Shown here: positions 42,031 to 53,104 of the stretch, piece by piece
Numbering within the stretch: the first letter of the stretch is position 1
How the letters are laid out: the number at the start of each line of letters is the position of its first letter
NCBI RefSeq assembly: GCF_002099425.1
Contig: NW_018343954.1
Location: 24,203,501-24,267,500 of the forward strand
DNA from: Phascolarctos cinereus
Lineage: Eukaryota; Chordata; Mammalia; Diprotodontia; Phascolarctidae
Direction: 5' to 3'
DNA: 64,000 nt
Notes under the pieces: model-generated
What the model was told of the DNA's origin: nothing
Seen by the model: the letters and a program-made list of their open reading frames with translations, nothing else
The model's database searches: none
Position numbers and translations under genes: made by a program

Positions 42031-43729
42031 TACAAGTTCAGCTGAAAACAGTTACCACTGAGTTGACTAAATATCCTTAGCAAATGATGTGCCCCATAAC
42101 TGAACTTTTTAGAAAATTGCAGTTACTACTTTAAGCACCAAAACTTTCATTTAAATAATTTTTGATAGAAATTGCTCTAAGACATATCATATACACCCCA
42201 ATCTCTTGTAACAGAAAACACTAAACCTATTTTGATAGATTCAGGTCATAATATAAACATCAATTATTCTACCATGACAATGCCTTCAGAATTACATAGG
42301 GCCTCTTACAGTAAGTGGTGCCAGACTGCTTTCTTTCTCTTTATAAGTCTTTGTACTCACTTTTTAGAGTACATGCTACTATAATATGCCTACAACACAA
42401 TACAGCACAAACCTACATATGCATATAAACAGTGAAGTACATATGTTGTCTGTGTGTACCTAATAATAGGTATTAGTGTCTTTGTGCTACTACATCAGGA
42501 CAAACATTCAGTATTTACATTACATGTATATGTTTGTACATGTACAATAACAGAGCTTCCTTTGACTTTCAGTGACTCTCAAGAATGCTCTCACTGCTTT
42601 TAAATTGTTATTTGATTTTCTACATACTAATGTCAATGATGAACTAAGAAATGCTCCTATAAAATTAAGCACACAGCCTCTGTGATCACCATTGTGTTAA
42701 AACCCTGACACTGAGTTCACTCTGAATGCTTTGTCACTTATACTGGGGTCATGAAAAGATACAAATTTGAAATGTTAGACATTAGACTTAAAAATAAATG
42801 GATTATTTGTAAACATTTAACATTCTTCCTTGGTTTCTCATTCTATTATCTTATCAGAAACAGAAAATAGTTTGATAAGTACTTTGCAAAGTCATGCTAA
42901 CTATTACCTAGTTGAGAAGGCATTCTCAAAAAAATTAAAGTCATATTAATTTTTACACAGTAATTGTTCACGGGTGATAAGCTTATATATAAAGAAAAAG
43001 GTTATTCCTTATTCAAATAAAAGCATTTAAAGGACTTCTTTCACACAAGTTAGACTTACAAATATTAATAAGGAACAATAAATTTACTATATAAATTATC
43101 AAAATAATAATAAAGTCTTTAAGTATTCTGCAATAGCAGCCCGATTTTCTTGAAAGTGTGTAAATCACTGAAAACAGATTTCAAGATGACTAGGATATTT
43201 TAAAAATCATCTTTTATCAGGTCTTTCCTACTTTCATTTTAGTTTCATGTATCATTAATCTACTACTCATAGATTTTTTGTTCCTTTTTCAAAATATGAA
43301 GGCTTAAAATAATTATTCAGTAAATATTCACTTTACCTTCATTTGAGTCAATTAACCATTCATCCCCCTTTAATAAACAATATTTTTATTTCCATTTCTC
43401 TTGTTTTATATATAACCATACACTACCAGGTGCTTATATTGGAAAAAGGGATAAAAGACCACCTGGAAAATCAAAAAATCTATAAGTTCAGTGTCTATAT
43501 CCAGAAAATTATTAGAAAAATGTTCTCTATATTTTAATTTCTCTTATATGCTTTACATATTTAATATTATTTCTTTAGCTTCACTATCTGTATTCCCAAA
43601 TCCTTTACTATTTCTTTCCTTCCAGTTTTCACATTTTTCTTTATTTACTATATGTAACAAATAATATGTTATCCTACAACTGCTTTCCAACTTTAAGACT
43701 AGAGACTTGAAAAAAAAAAGTATCATGGA
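42031..43729. other. Intron, about 1.7 kb repeat-poor
   Basis: I recognise no repeat family, apart from ACATATGCATATAA-like A/T runs near 42415, and no coding pattern. It lies within 2.6 kb of exon A. Confidence 0.5.
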
Positions 43730-44200
43730 ATGGAATGGGAACATACTTATTAAGTCCTTACTGTGGGCCAAGAAATGTACTAAGTGCAAGGGATACCAAG
43801 AAAAAAGGCAGACAATCCCTGCTCTCAAAAACCTCATGTTCTAATGGGGGGAGTATATACATAAAGAAAGATAGAGTTCATGCCAAAATGGAATGATCAA
43901 GTGGTACTTGAGTTCTGGTAGGGAAAGTAGTTGGTCAGATGGCAAAGCCCTGAGGACCTTGGGAAGCAATGGCAGGACAAATGGTCCCAGACCAAGAGAA
44001 CAGTGGGTCCAAGAGTCAGAGCAGAGTGAGGATCTGGGATACATCCAGTAGAGCTGGGGATGAATGACTTATCAACATCCATGTGAGAGTGGGCATCATT
44101 CAGTACAGTTGTTAGGTAAATACAAGTTTTAAGAACTATACGAAATTTAATAACAATAGAGGTCAATGATTCAAATGAATTACAATTCATGGCTTCTCCC
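43730..44200 (-). mobile_element. L2 LINE 3' end and adjacent part
   Basis: ACATACTTATTAAGTCCTTACTGTGGGCC, TAAGTGCAAGGGATACC, CCTGCTCTCAAAAACCTCATGTTCTAATGGGG is the reversed L2 terminus. The rest to about 44200 is more diverged. Confidence 0.8.
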
Positions 44201-44726
<526 letters not shown>

Positions 44727-45255
44727 CTATAGAAAAGAAAAGTCTAGGTTAAATACCAGTCATCTTAGAAGGAAAATCAAATGTTACTCTTAATGAATTG
44801 GGGAGTAGAATAAACACTCAACTGAACTGCTACAGAAAAAAAGTCTTACATTGTATTATGCATGGATACGATTAGATAACTTCTGAGACTGCCTCTACAA
44901 CTGACACTGTCTAGACACCAGTAAAAGGTAAGTTTGGTCTGAACATGATGAAGAATATAAAGTTGATGACAGAGGTAGAAGCAGATAATTACTGGCCGAC
45001 GCAATCCCTGGTCAAATCAAGAAATAGGAAGTCTAACTGTTTAAATGGCACCCTGAGTACTAGCAGCATGCAGTGAAATTAAAAAACAACATTTAGTTTT
45101 TCATACTTCTTTTTAAGTTAAATCACTAATTCTTGTTTTTAAAAACTAGCGAAATATTTTCATGCTATAAATCTAAGTTTCTGATAAAATATTATTCAAA
45201 TAATTCCTAGTTACATATTCTCAAATATACTTCTGTACACATACTCATACTACAC
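44727..45255 (-). other. STIM2 intron directly before exon A
   Basis: It contains the polypyrimidine tract (CTTTTCTTTTCTATAG on the minus strand) used by exon A. The remainder is unassigned. Confidence 0.6.
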
Positions 45256-45259
45256 AGGT

Positions 45260-45395
45260 TCACATATTTAGAGCTGGAAGGGACCTAAGAAACAATCTAG
45301 TCCACCTTGCCCACTCCCTCTCATTTTGCAGCTAAAGAAACAGAAGTCATACGAAGTATTGTGATTTGCCCAGTTTCACAGACACTAAGTGACAC
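45260..45395 (-). repeat. MIR-type CORE-SINE
   Basis: AGAGCTGGAAGGGACCTAAG, CATTTTGCAGCTAAAGAAACAG, GATTTGCCCAGTTTCACAGA. Confidence 0.85.
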
Positions 45396-45539
45396 AGTCA
45401 TAATGTGCAAGTATACAAGATAACACATATGAAGATGGCACGTCACATGTGAAGCACAGAATTTGGAATGCATAGTACAGGAAGAGAAGTAATGTCTAAT
45501 GAGGTTCAAAAGAAGTGCTAAGTTGACTAGATATCATTT

Positions 45540-46950
45540 GATCCACCAGATCCAATCCAACAAAGCATCTATGATGCATCCTTCTCATGCAAGGCGCTAT
45601 GCTATACACCAAGGCTACAAAAACAACCTGAAAAATAACCTCAGCTGACAAGGAGTTTACATTCTACTAAAGGGAAATAACATGTAAACATACAAGTATA
45701 AACATGCTAGCTTGACAAGGAGGAGAATGTAATAATAACTAAGAGATCTAGAGAGGTTTCCTACAATGTGTGTGTGTATGTATATATGTCTATAATGTAA
45801 AGAACATAAGAATTCTAAGAGACAGAGGTGGGGAAATAGTGTGTTCTAGATATGGGGAGAGTTGGGGCAGCTTATGCAAAGGCAGAGAAGCTGGTCATAA
45901 AATAGAAAGCTAGTCTGACTAGAGCACAGAGGGAATGAAATGGAGCAATGTGAAATGAGCTTGGAAAGGCAGACTAAAGCCAGACTGGGTAAGAGTGTTC
46001 AATGCCAGGCTGACAGGTTTGTCTTTCAACCTAGAGACAACAGTGAGCCATGAAAGGTCCTTGAGCACAGGAGTAAGACAGCCCATCTTTTGGCATCTGT
46101 GTAGAGGATAGACTGGAGAGGAAGAGAAACTAGAAATGAGGAAATCAATAGTTCAGGTAAGAAGTAATAAGATTCTGAGTTAAGGTGGTGACTGCATGAA
46201 TAGAGAGAAACAAACAGATGTAAGTTATGCGGTCAAAGAAGAACTGACAAGATTGGCACCTGACTCACTGGCTATGGAGGGTGATCAAAGATGATCCCAA
46301 GGTTATGAATCTGGATGACTGGAAAGCTGGCAATGCCCTACACAGAAAGAAAGACGTTTGTAGAGGGGTAGGTTTAGGAAGAATACCAAATTCCATTTTA
46401 GACATGAAAAATGAAACTGAATCTAAAATACCTAGAGGACCTTCATTTGGAAAAGTTCAACAAGCAACTGGTAATGAACAGGCTGTCACTCAGGAGTAAA
46501 ATATAGAACAAGATATATCGATTTGAGAGTCATCTATACAAAGATCATAATTAAACCCATAAGAGCTAATGAGATTCTCAAGTAAAAGAGTACATATAGA
46601 ATAGGAACGCCCAAGACAGAAGTTTGTGGGAAAATCTTCTTAGAAAGCACAATGTGGACAATAATTCAGCCAAGAAGACTGAAAAGCAACAAGAGGCAAG
46701 AGAACCAGGTAAGTGCAGTGTCATGACAACCCAGAGAGGAAAGAGTATCCGGGAACAGAAGGTAGTCATCAATGTCAAATGGTAAAGAAAGTACAAGTTG
46801 AGTAAGAACTGAGAAAAACTCTTGCAATTTTGCAATTAAGATACCATTGGTAACCTCAAAGAAGCCAATTTCAATTGAGTATTCAAGTCAAAAACCATAT
46901 TAAAGGGGATTTATAACTGAGTGGTAAGAGGAAGAAGTTCAGAGCAAAAA
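45540..46950 (-). mobile_element. L2 LINE, 3' end to ORF2
   Basis: Reversed: GCGCTATGCTATACACCAAGG, CTCAGCTGACAAGGAGTTTACATTC, AAGTAATAAGATTCTGAG, GATGATCCCAAGGTTATGAATCTGGATGAC, TTTTAGACATGAAAAATGAAACTG, GAGAACCAGGTAAGTGCAG, GATACCATTGGTAACC. Most of the L2 3' part is represented in order. Confidence 0.85.
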
Positions 46951-46984
46951 CAGCATTTGGTCTAAAACACAGTGAATTTAGAAT

Positions 46985-47110
46985 TCTGGGCTGCTATTTT
47001 GAGCCCAAATGTAAGATTTAAAATTTATCCTTTAAAATTTCTCTTTAGACATGTCCCACCATTATAGCCTGTCAAGAGTGAACAAACAGGTCACAAACAG
47101 CTGGATACGA
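46985..47110 (-). mobile_element. L3/CR1 LINE fragment
   Basis: GAGCCCAAATGTAAGATTTAAAATTTATCC, then CACCATTATAGCCTGTCAAGAG, the reversed CR1-clade block. Confidence 0.6.
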
Positions 47111-47309
47111 GTCCAAAACACTGTTACCAAGTCAAGGAGATAAAGAATCTATTAAGAAATAAGATAAGATGTTTAGCTGCAAGAGCATTAACTGCAAGCT
47201 GTACTGGTTACCTAAAATCCAAATCTAAAGTTTCTTTACTGTGTGAAAAATAGCAGGGGTGGAGGAAAGAGATCATCACAGCAGGACAAAAAGGAATTAA
47301 TAAAACATG

Positions 47310-47450
47310 GATAATAATAGCACCTAGCACCCAGAATTGTTGTGAGGATTAAATAAGATATTTGTAAAAACCCTTAGTACAGTGCCTGGCACACCATGGA
47401 AACTATATAAATGCTTCTTGTTGTTCTTGTTGTTATTAATAATAAACATT
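47310..47450 (+). repeat. MIR-type CORE-SINE, 3' half
   Basis: ATAATAGCACCTAGCACCCAGAATTGTTGTGAGG, ACCCTTAGTACAGTGCCTGGCAC, ATGGAAACTATATAAATGCTTC. Confidence 0.8.
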
Positions 47451-47644
47451 TGTTGACTGACAAGTGGTACAAAATAGGAAATTCTCTCCCTTTCTATACA
47501 TTCCAGCTTATCAATTCTCCAACTAAGATCTGATGGCAGAATACAATGAGACTAGCACTATACATTATTAAGTACATTAGATAATAAAAATAAATTGATT
47601 CAATTAAAATTAAAAGAAAGAGAAACCCTGTGCTACTTAAACAA

Positions 47645-47840
47645 ACCAAACTTGAAATGGATTTGCTGGATTTGCAATCAAAGAACATAGATTTGAATCC
47701 TGACTCTGCAGCTGGCCACCTTGGTAACCAAACATAAGTTATTTAATCTCTCTCAGCCTCAATTTCCTCATTCATAAAATCAGAGTACTGAACTATGTCA
47801 CGTTTAATATCTTTTCTAGGACAAAATCTAAGTTATTATA
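47645..47840 (+). repeat. MIR-type CORE-SINE
   Basis: ACATAGATTTGAATCCTGACTC, GTTATTTAATCTCTCTCAGCCTC, AATTTCCTCATTCATAAAATC. Confidence 0.8.
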
Positions 47841-48109
47841 TCTTAGTTGATTACATTGTGCGAGCAAAAGAAACATCATAATCTGATATTTACAACTGTA
47901 GTGTTTTTGAGATTATGCAAAGAAATCAATGAGTTAATTGCAGCTTAACTTCCAAATTCTGTTGAAGGGAACTAAGAAATCCTGAAAATGTACGGAGCGC
48001 TTGACAAAAAGTCTCATTCCTATATTACATAAATACAGAATTTTAGAAACAGAGCAAGTCACCATGAGAGGAAAAAAAAACACCTCAAAATACTACCAAC
48101 AACTAGTCA
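47841..48109. other. Intron, nothing recognised
   Basis: A/T-rich spacer. Confidence 0.4.
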
Positions 48110-48260
48110 TCCAGTCTCTGCTTGACAGCTTTGAGTAACAGAGAGCATACTACCTTCTTGGGCAGTACTTCATTCTTGTAGACAATTCTAATTATTAGGA
48201 AGCCTTTTCTCACAATCAGCCAACTCTGTCTCTCTTCAAATGCCACTTAGGCCCTCTAGA
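48110..48260 (-). mobile_element. L3/CR1 LINE 3' fragment
   Basis: CCAGTCTCTGCTTGACAGC, TACTACCTTCTTGGGCAGTAC, CAATTCTAATTATTAGGAAGCC: reversed CR1-clade 3' region ('gttaggaagttttt'). Confidence 0.65.
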
Positions 48261-48261
48261 G

Positions 48262-48660
48262 GGGAACTGTGTAACATAGTTGATAAAAAACCTTCAAGTA
48301 TCACCAATGACATATAGTGGCTATATGATTCCGGGCACTTTAACCAGGGAGCTATGTGGTGTAGTGGATAGAGTATCAGGCCTAGAATCAGGAAGACCTG
48401 AGTTCAAATCCAGCCTCAAACACTTACTAGCTGTGTGACTTTGAGCAAGTCACTTAATCCTGTTTACCTCAGTTTATTTGTAAAATGAGCTAGAAGGAAA
48501 TGGCAAACCACTCTAATATCTTTGCCAAGAAAACCCAAATGGGATCACAAAGAGTCACATACAACTGAAAAACAACAATTTATTTAATCCCTCAGTCATC
48601 AGGAAACTCTGTAGGCCTACAAGTCGAACAATTCCATATGGGTTTTGAGATCTCTTTTCA
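48262..48660 (+). repeat. THER-type SINE split by a Mar-1-like SINE
   Basis: The left part has GGCTATATGATTCCGGGCACTTTAA and the right part resumes TTTAATCCCTCAGTCATCAGG. Together they give the older CORE box. The younger SINE sits between them at 48347-48580, and TTTAA may be the duplicated target. Confidence 0.6.
48347..48580 (+). repeat. Long marsupial CORE-SINE (Mar-1-like) with RTE-like tail
   Basis: GAGCTATGTGGTGTAGTGGATAGAG, GACCTGAGTTCAAATCCAGCCTC, AGCAAGTCACTTAATCCTG, AGCTAGAAGGAAATGGCAAACC, CTTTGCCAAGAAAACCC, and the tail AGAGTCACATACAACTGAAAAACAACAA. It has the same structure as 30228-30499. Confidence 0.9.
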
Positions 48661-48853
48661 CTCTTCAATAACCCTTAGATCTTTTTTTTAAGTTTCAATT
48701 TTGCATTCTCCCCAGCCCTTCCCTCACCTATTGAAAAGGAAAGAAATGTGATATCTATTATACATCTGAAGCATGCAAAACATATTTATATATCAGCCAC
48801 ATTTGGGGGGAAGGGGGGCAGGAATAATTAAAAATGCTTCAGTCTATAGTATA

Positions 48854-49170
48854 GAAATTGGAAAGACACAAAGGAACTAATTCTAGGAGGAGGAAAAACT
48901 GGAATTATCTGAAGAGCCCTATATGGATATACAAGAAACTTATCAATTGACTTAGATTTAAAAATAAATTATTGACTATAGAAGTAAGGACAGGTGACAG
49001 AGGATGACTACAAAAGTGTGGTATGGTCCTGCAAGACAATCACATGCCAAATTGTGTCTTCACAATATCTCCTGCATATGTCCCCCTCTCTCCATTCTCC
49101 CGGACTGTCTTCTCCCCATTCAATACACTCTCTATACAGCCACCAAAAGTGTTTTCCCTAAAGCACAAAG
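48854..49170 (+). repeat. Inverted duplication, arm 1
   Basis: It begins GAAATTGGAAAGACACAAAGG and ends TTTTCCCTAAAGCACAA. The reverse complement of 51528-51842 follows it base for base with about 85% identity and only small gaps. The first 200 bases are not a repeat I know. The rest (from about 49055) is an L2 piece lacking the same internal segment in both arms. Confidence 0.9.
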
Positions 49171-49191
49171 CACAAAAGCTGGTGCACAATT

Positions 49192-49346
49192 CCTTGGGTG
49201 TAGCCTTTTGACTGAGTTTAAGTTTTACAGAACAAATCCTTTTATTAAGGGATTTTGTTCTGTGAAGTTTGGTTTCAGTCAAAGGGCTACACTTGAGGAT
49301 CTAGAAGGTCACAGGTGGCCTCAAGGTCACTGGTTCTCTACCCCTG
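49192..49346. mobile_element. hAT-type foldback miniature element
   Basis: A palindrome of about 100 bases: GTGTAGCC...TTTGACTGAG, then ACAGAACAAATCC, a TTTTATTAAG loop, GGATTTTGTTCTGT, and finally CAGTCAAAGGGCTACAC. The right arm continues GAGGATCTAGAAGG to the end GTTCTCTACCCCTG. The left outer arm is missing. It is the same family as 34893-35046. Confidence 0.85.
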
Positions 49347-50068
49347 GTTTATATATTCTGAGTCTATCAGTTTTGTATCTGGAGATGGGTAGCATGTTAC
49401 ATTACAAGTCCTTTGGACTTATGCTGGATCACTGGACTGATCAAAGTCCTCCACAGTTGATTATATTTACAATATTGCTGTTACTATATAGACTGCTCTC
49501 CTGGTCTCCAGCTCACTTCAATTCATCAGTTCAAATAAGTCTTCCCAGATTTTTCCAAAACCATCCTGCTCATCATTTCTTACAGTACAACAGTATTCCA
49601 TCACAATCATATACCACAATTTGTTCAGCCATTCCCCAACTGATTGGCATCCCCTCAATTTCCAACTCTTTGTCACCACAAGAAGAGCTGCTATAAATAT
49701 TTTTTATACAAATAGGTCCCTTTCCTTTTTCTTTGATCTCTTTGGGATATAGACCCAGTTGTGCTCACTTCACTTTTTCTGAAACCATCCCCTTCATCAT
49801 TTATTATAACACAATAGTATTCCATCACATTCATATACCATAACTTGTTCAGCCACTCCCCAACTGATGAGCATTTCCCCTCAGTCTCCAATTCTTTGCC
49901 ACCACAAAAAGAGCTGCTATAAATATTTTTATACATGTGGGTCTTTTTCCTTTTTCTTTGTTCTCCTTGGGGTGTAGACCTAGTAGCTTTATTGCAAAGT
50001 CAAAGGGTATGCACCATTTTATAGCCCTTTGGGCACAGTTCCAAACTGCTTTCTAGAATGGTTAATGA
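49347..50068 (-). mobile_element. L1 LINE 3' end with partial tandem duplication
   Basis: Unit A (about 49530-49768) and unit B (about 49769-50068) both read ATTCCATCACA, TTGTTCAGCCA, TCCCCAACTGAT, AAGAGCTGCTATAAATATTTTT and TTTGGGATATAGACC-type text. Unit B goes on to CAAAGTCAAAGGGTATG, the IPFDPA region of ORF2. The minus frame 49691-49936 has GEWLNKLWYMNVMEYYCVI. The left flank (49347-49530) is L1 3' UTR. Unit B lacks its own 3' UTR or A-tail. Confidence 0.85.
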
Positions 50069-50084
50069 CCCTTTAATCTTAACA

Positions 50085-50165
50085 CTTACCAGATGCATTA
50101 ATAGAGGGAGTTTCTTCACTGTGAGCTTCCTAACAATGAAATCACGGTTCAAAACCCCCTATTTT
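50085..50165 (+). repeat. THER-type SINE 3' scrap
   Basis: CATTAATAGAGGGAGTTTCTTCAC, then AACAATGAAATCACGGTTC matches the THER 3' half ('gcattggtagagggagtttcc... aatgaaatcacaggtcc'). Confidence 0.6.
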
Positions 50166-50244
50166 CCCTTCTCCGTTCAAAGCACCCTCTATACCCAAGC
50201 ACCCTCTAAGCTAAGTAACTCAAAATTCTCTTCCACAAGATAGC

Positions 50245-50745
50245 CCCTCGAATGCTCAAATGTACTATGCTGTTCTCCTGTACCTTTCTTGAGACTAAAT
50301 ATCTCCAGCTTCTTAAATTATTTATTATACAACATATTCTCCAGTCTCCACACAATCTTGACTGCATTTCCTATTTACACAATGCAGTTTATCAATACTC
50401 CACATGTTGTCTAAGTAGAATATAGTGGGGCTCTAAACATTTAATTAGGAAAGCTATGCTTTCTTAATATGGCCTCAGATTACATGAACATTTGTGGCTA
50501 CAATGTCACATAATGACTCATGATACTGAGTCTGTATCCTCTAAACTTTCCAGACTAGTATAAAAACATTGCTTTCTAAGAACATCTCCTTTCTCCTGTA
50601 CTTTGGAATCAAAGAATAGGTATTTTGGTTTATCCTATTGAAATTTCTCTTTAAATTCAGCCCATCATTTTAGTTTGTCAAGATCTCTTCATCCCATTGA
50701 TAATGGAGAATGGGTCAGTGAGGATGATCAACAGTTTCAGCCCTG
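50245..50745 (-). mobile_element. L3/CR1 LINE fragment
   Basis: GAGACTAAATATCTCCAGCTTC, CAACATATTCTCCAGTCTCC, TTATCCTATTGAAATTTCTC, CATCATTTTAGTTTGTCAAGATCTC: reversed CR1-clade ORF2 end. Confidence 0.65.
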
Positions 50746-51199
50746 CTATCTTATCTAAGTACCCTGGCAAATTTCCTAAAGAACTAAGTATGCTCTGTAG
50801 CTGTCAGAAATGGGATCTACTTGAGCATTGCAGGTTTTATTTTGTGAGGTTTTTTTAATGTTCCTGAAATATTCTATGTAAATCAATTTCTCAACATTTA
50901 AAACATACTCTGAATGAAATTGGGACAACGTGCTAACTTAAGCAACTTCTCAATGTACTTAAGAGTCTAAGAGGAATGGGAGTCTGAACATCCCCTAAAT
51001 TTAGACAAATTTCGAAGAATCTGGATGGTAATAAAATATTGTGGCAGGGCTGTAGGAAAACTTATTATCTCCTTAACATCTTGTGGTTTACCATTACACA
51101 TCATTAGAAGTCAGAACTGCCTCCTTTACACAATGTAAACTGATACATCAAGCACCAAGAGTTGGGAGTATCCCCAGAAAAAGTTTATGCATACAGGTC
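50746..51199. other. Intron, nothing recognised
   Basis: No repeat family or coding pattern seen. Confidence 0.4.
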
Positions 51200-51650
51200 C
51201 TTGGGCTGAGTCTTGATGAAAACTAAGGATTCCAAGGGGTAAAGGAGAGAAGGGAAAACATTCTAGGAAAAAGGGACAGACAGCACAAAGGCTATAAGAA
51301 ACAGAGCACCTGGGAGATGAACGTTCCTTTGTAAGGAAGAGCAAGTAGGTTAGTATGGCTGCACATAGGGTTAGTGCATGGGGAAAGTGGATAGGTCAGA
51401 AGGATGAAAGGTAGGAAGGGGCCATAATTGGAAGGGCTTTAAATACACAACATATAGTTTCTATTTGACTTTCAAAGTAACAGGAAGACATAGAAGTTTA
51501 TGAAATAGGGTGATGACACGGCTATACTTGTATTTTAGGGAAAACACTTTTGGTGGCTATGTAGAAGATGTATTGAAATGGAGAGAGGACAGTTCAGGAA
51601 AGTAGAGAGAAGGGGACATATGTAGGAGATGTTGTGAAGACATAATTTGG
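51200..51650 (-). mobile_element. L2 LINE fragment
   Basis: GGGCTGAGTCTTGATGAAAACTAAGG, GGTAGGAAGGGGCCATAATTGGAAGGGCTTTAAATAC, CTTTTGGTGGCTATGTAGAAGATG, AGGAGATGTTGTGAAGAC. Part of L2 between GGAGAGAGG and GGGGACATATG is missing, the deletion shared with 48854-49170. Confidence 0.8.
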
Positions 51651-51842
51651 CATGTGATTATCTTACAGGACCATACTACACTTCTGTTGTCATCCTCTGT
51701 TACCTGTCTTCACTTCTATAGTCAATAATTTATTTTTAAATCTAAGTGAATTGATAAGATTCCTCTGTATCCTATAAGGCTCTTCAGACAATTCTAATTT
51801 TTCCTCCTCCCGGAATTAGTTCCTTTGTGTTTTTCCAATTTC
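51528..51842 (-). repeat. Inverted duplication, arm 2
   Basis: The reverse complement starts GAAATTGGAAAAACACAAAGG and ends TTTTCCCTAAAATACAA. Its L2 part continues beyond the arm into the larger L2 at 51200-51650, whereas arm 1 stops. Arm 2 is therefore likely the source and arm 1 the copy. Confidence 0.9.
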
Positions 51843-52785
51843 ATTCTTAAGTTTCCCATCCTTGCCAAGCTTGTTATGCCCCTATAAAATTTTAGTCCTT
51901 CAGAGCCTGCCTTTGCTTCTTCTTCACCACCAAGATCATTCCCAGCTCTAAATCCATGATCCCACTGAAATCTGCTTTTTCAAAATCAAAGGTGCATTTA
52001 AGACAATAATTGGCTTTCCCCTCCTTTTTCATAAACTGCAAAAGGAAGTAATATTTTAATTCTAGAAAGCAGCTCTCTCTGTGAGAATCAGATACAGCAC
52101 AGAATTTCTCCCTTGTTGTTTGATCAACCTTTCCAAAGAAAAGTCAAGACATTATTAGCTGCTCTAGTTTTGTCAGAGAGCTCCAGCAAATGTCTGGATA
52201 ACTGAAGTTTCCATCACTTTTCTATCATGCCTTGCAGATTATTCTTTCTGTCCAGGTGGTCTACAGTATATACCCTGATAAGAAATTGCTTCTGTTCCCC
52301 CCTCCCTTGAACTTTCTCTAAGCTCTCCCTCCACTGCCTCCTTTTAGTTCCTATATTCCTGAACATACCTTACTAATATACAACACTAGTCCACCTCACA
52401 TACTTCTCCCTGTTGTCCCTACGCCTTTGGAATAACATACATCAGACATGAATCATGATTCAGTCAAAGATTCATCCCATCAAGTTTCCCATCAAGTTTT
52501 AGTAATAACTGTTGTGAAATTTGCCTCCCTACGTTAGGATGTCTAATTCCTCTTGCTTGTTGCCTAACATTTGTGCACTGCTACGTAAACATTTGAGGCA
52601 GCGGTTTTACTGATGGCTCCTTTATTGGATTTTGTTTCTGGTGAATTTCTAGGTATCTCAATAGCTCTTTATCTTTTACAGGGACTGCTCTTGATGTTAT
52701 CTAGCTAGACAGATAAGTAGAAGTTTTCTCCCTCCCCAATACTTTGCCTTTTAAAGTATCTTTGATGAGATTTGAAAGACAACTG
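51843..52785. other. Intron, unassigned C/T-rich block
   Basis: About 940 bases with an overall pyrimidine bias on the plus strand (for example CAACACTAGTCCACCTCAC, GATTCATCCCATCAAG). It reads like an old interspersed repeat, but I cannot assign it. No coding frame of note. Confidence 0.4.
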
Positions 52786-52789
52786 CATC

Positions 52790-53100
52790 ACTGATTACTC
52801 ATTAAGGCATTTTCAACTGAAATATCTTGTAAGCATCTCAAACTCAACAGATTTAAAACAGAAGTCATTATCTCCTATCCTTTCTTCTCCCCAATCTTCT
52901 TCTCATTCTAACCTTTCTATTTAAGCTCACAATTTCAGAGTCATCTTTGACTCTTCATTCTCTTTTACTATTCATACCCAAACATTCAACAAGTCTGGCT
53001 GATTCTCCTTCTACAATATCTCTCACATCCAACTCCTTCTCTCCACTCACATAGCCACTAACTTAATCCAAGGTTTAATCATATCTTGCCTAGACTACTG
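52790..53100 (+). mobile_element. L2 LINE, ORF2 fragment
   Basis: GCATCTCAAACTCAACAGATTTAAAACAGAAG, then GAGTCATCTTTGACTCTTC, CTTCTCTCCACTCACATAGCCAC, TTGCCTAGACTACTGG, where it is cut. Confidence 0.85.
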
Positions 53101-53104
53101 GATG

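Noticed and set aside
49004-49696. Longest open frame of the window, 230 codons on the plus strand
   Set aside because: It runs through the inverted-duplication arm, an L2 scrap, a foldback hAT element and a reversed L1 tail. No domain and no single origin, so it is a chance frame.
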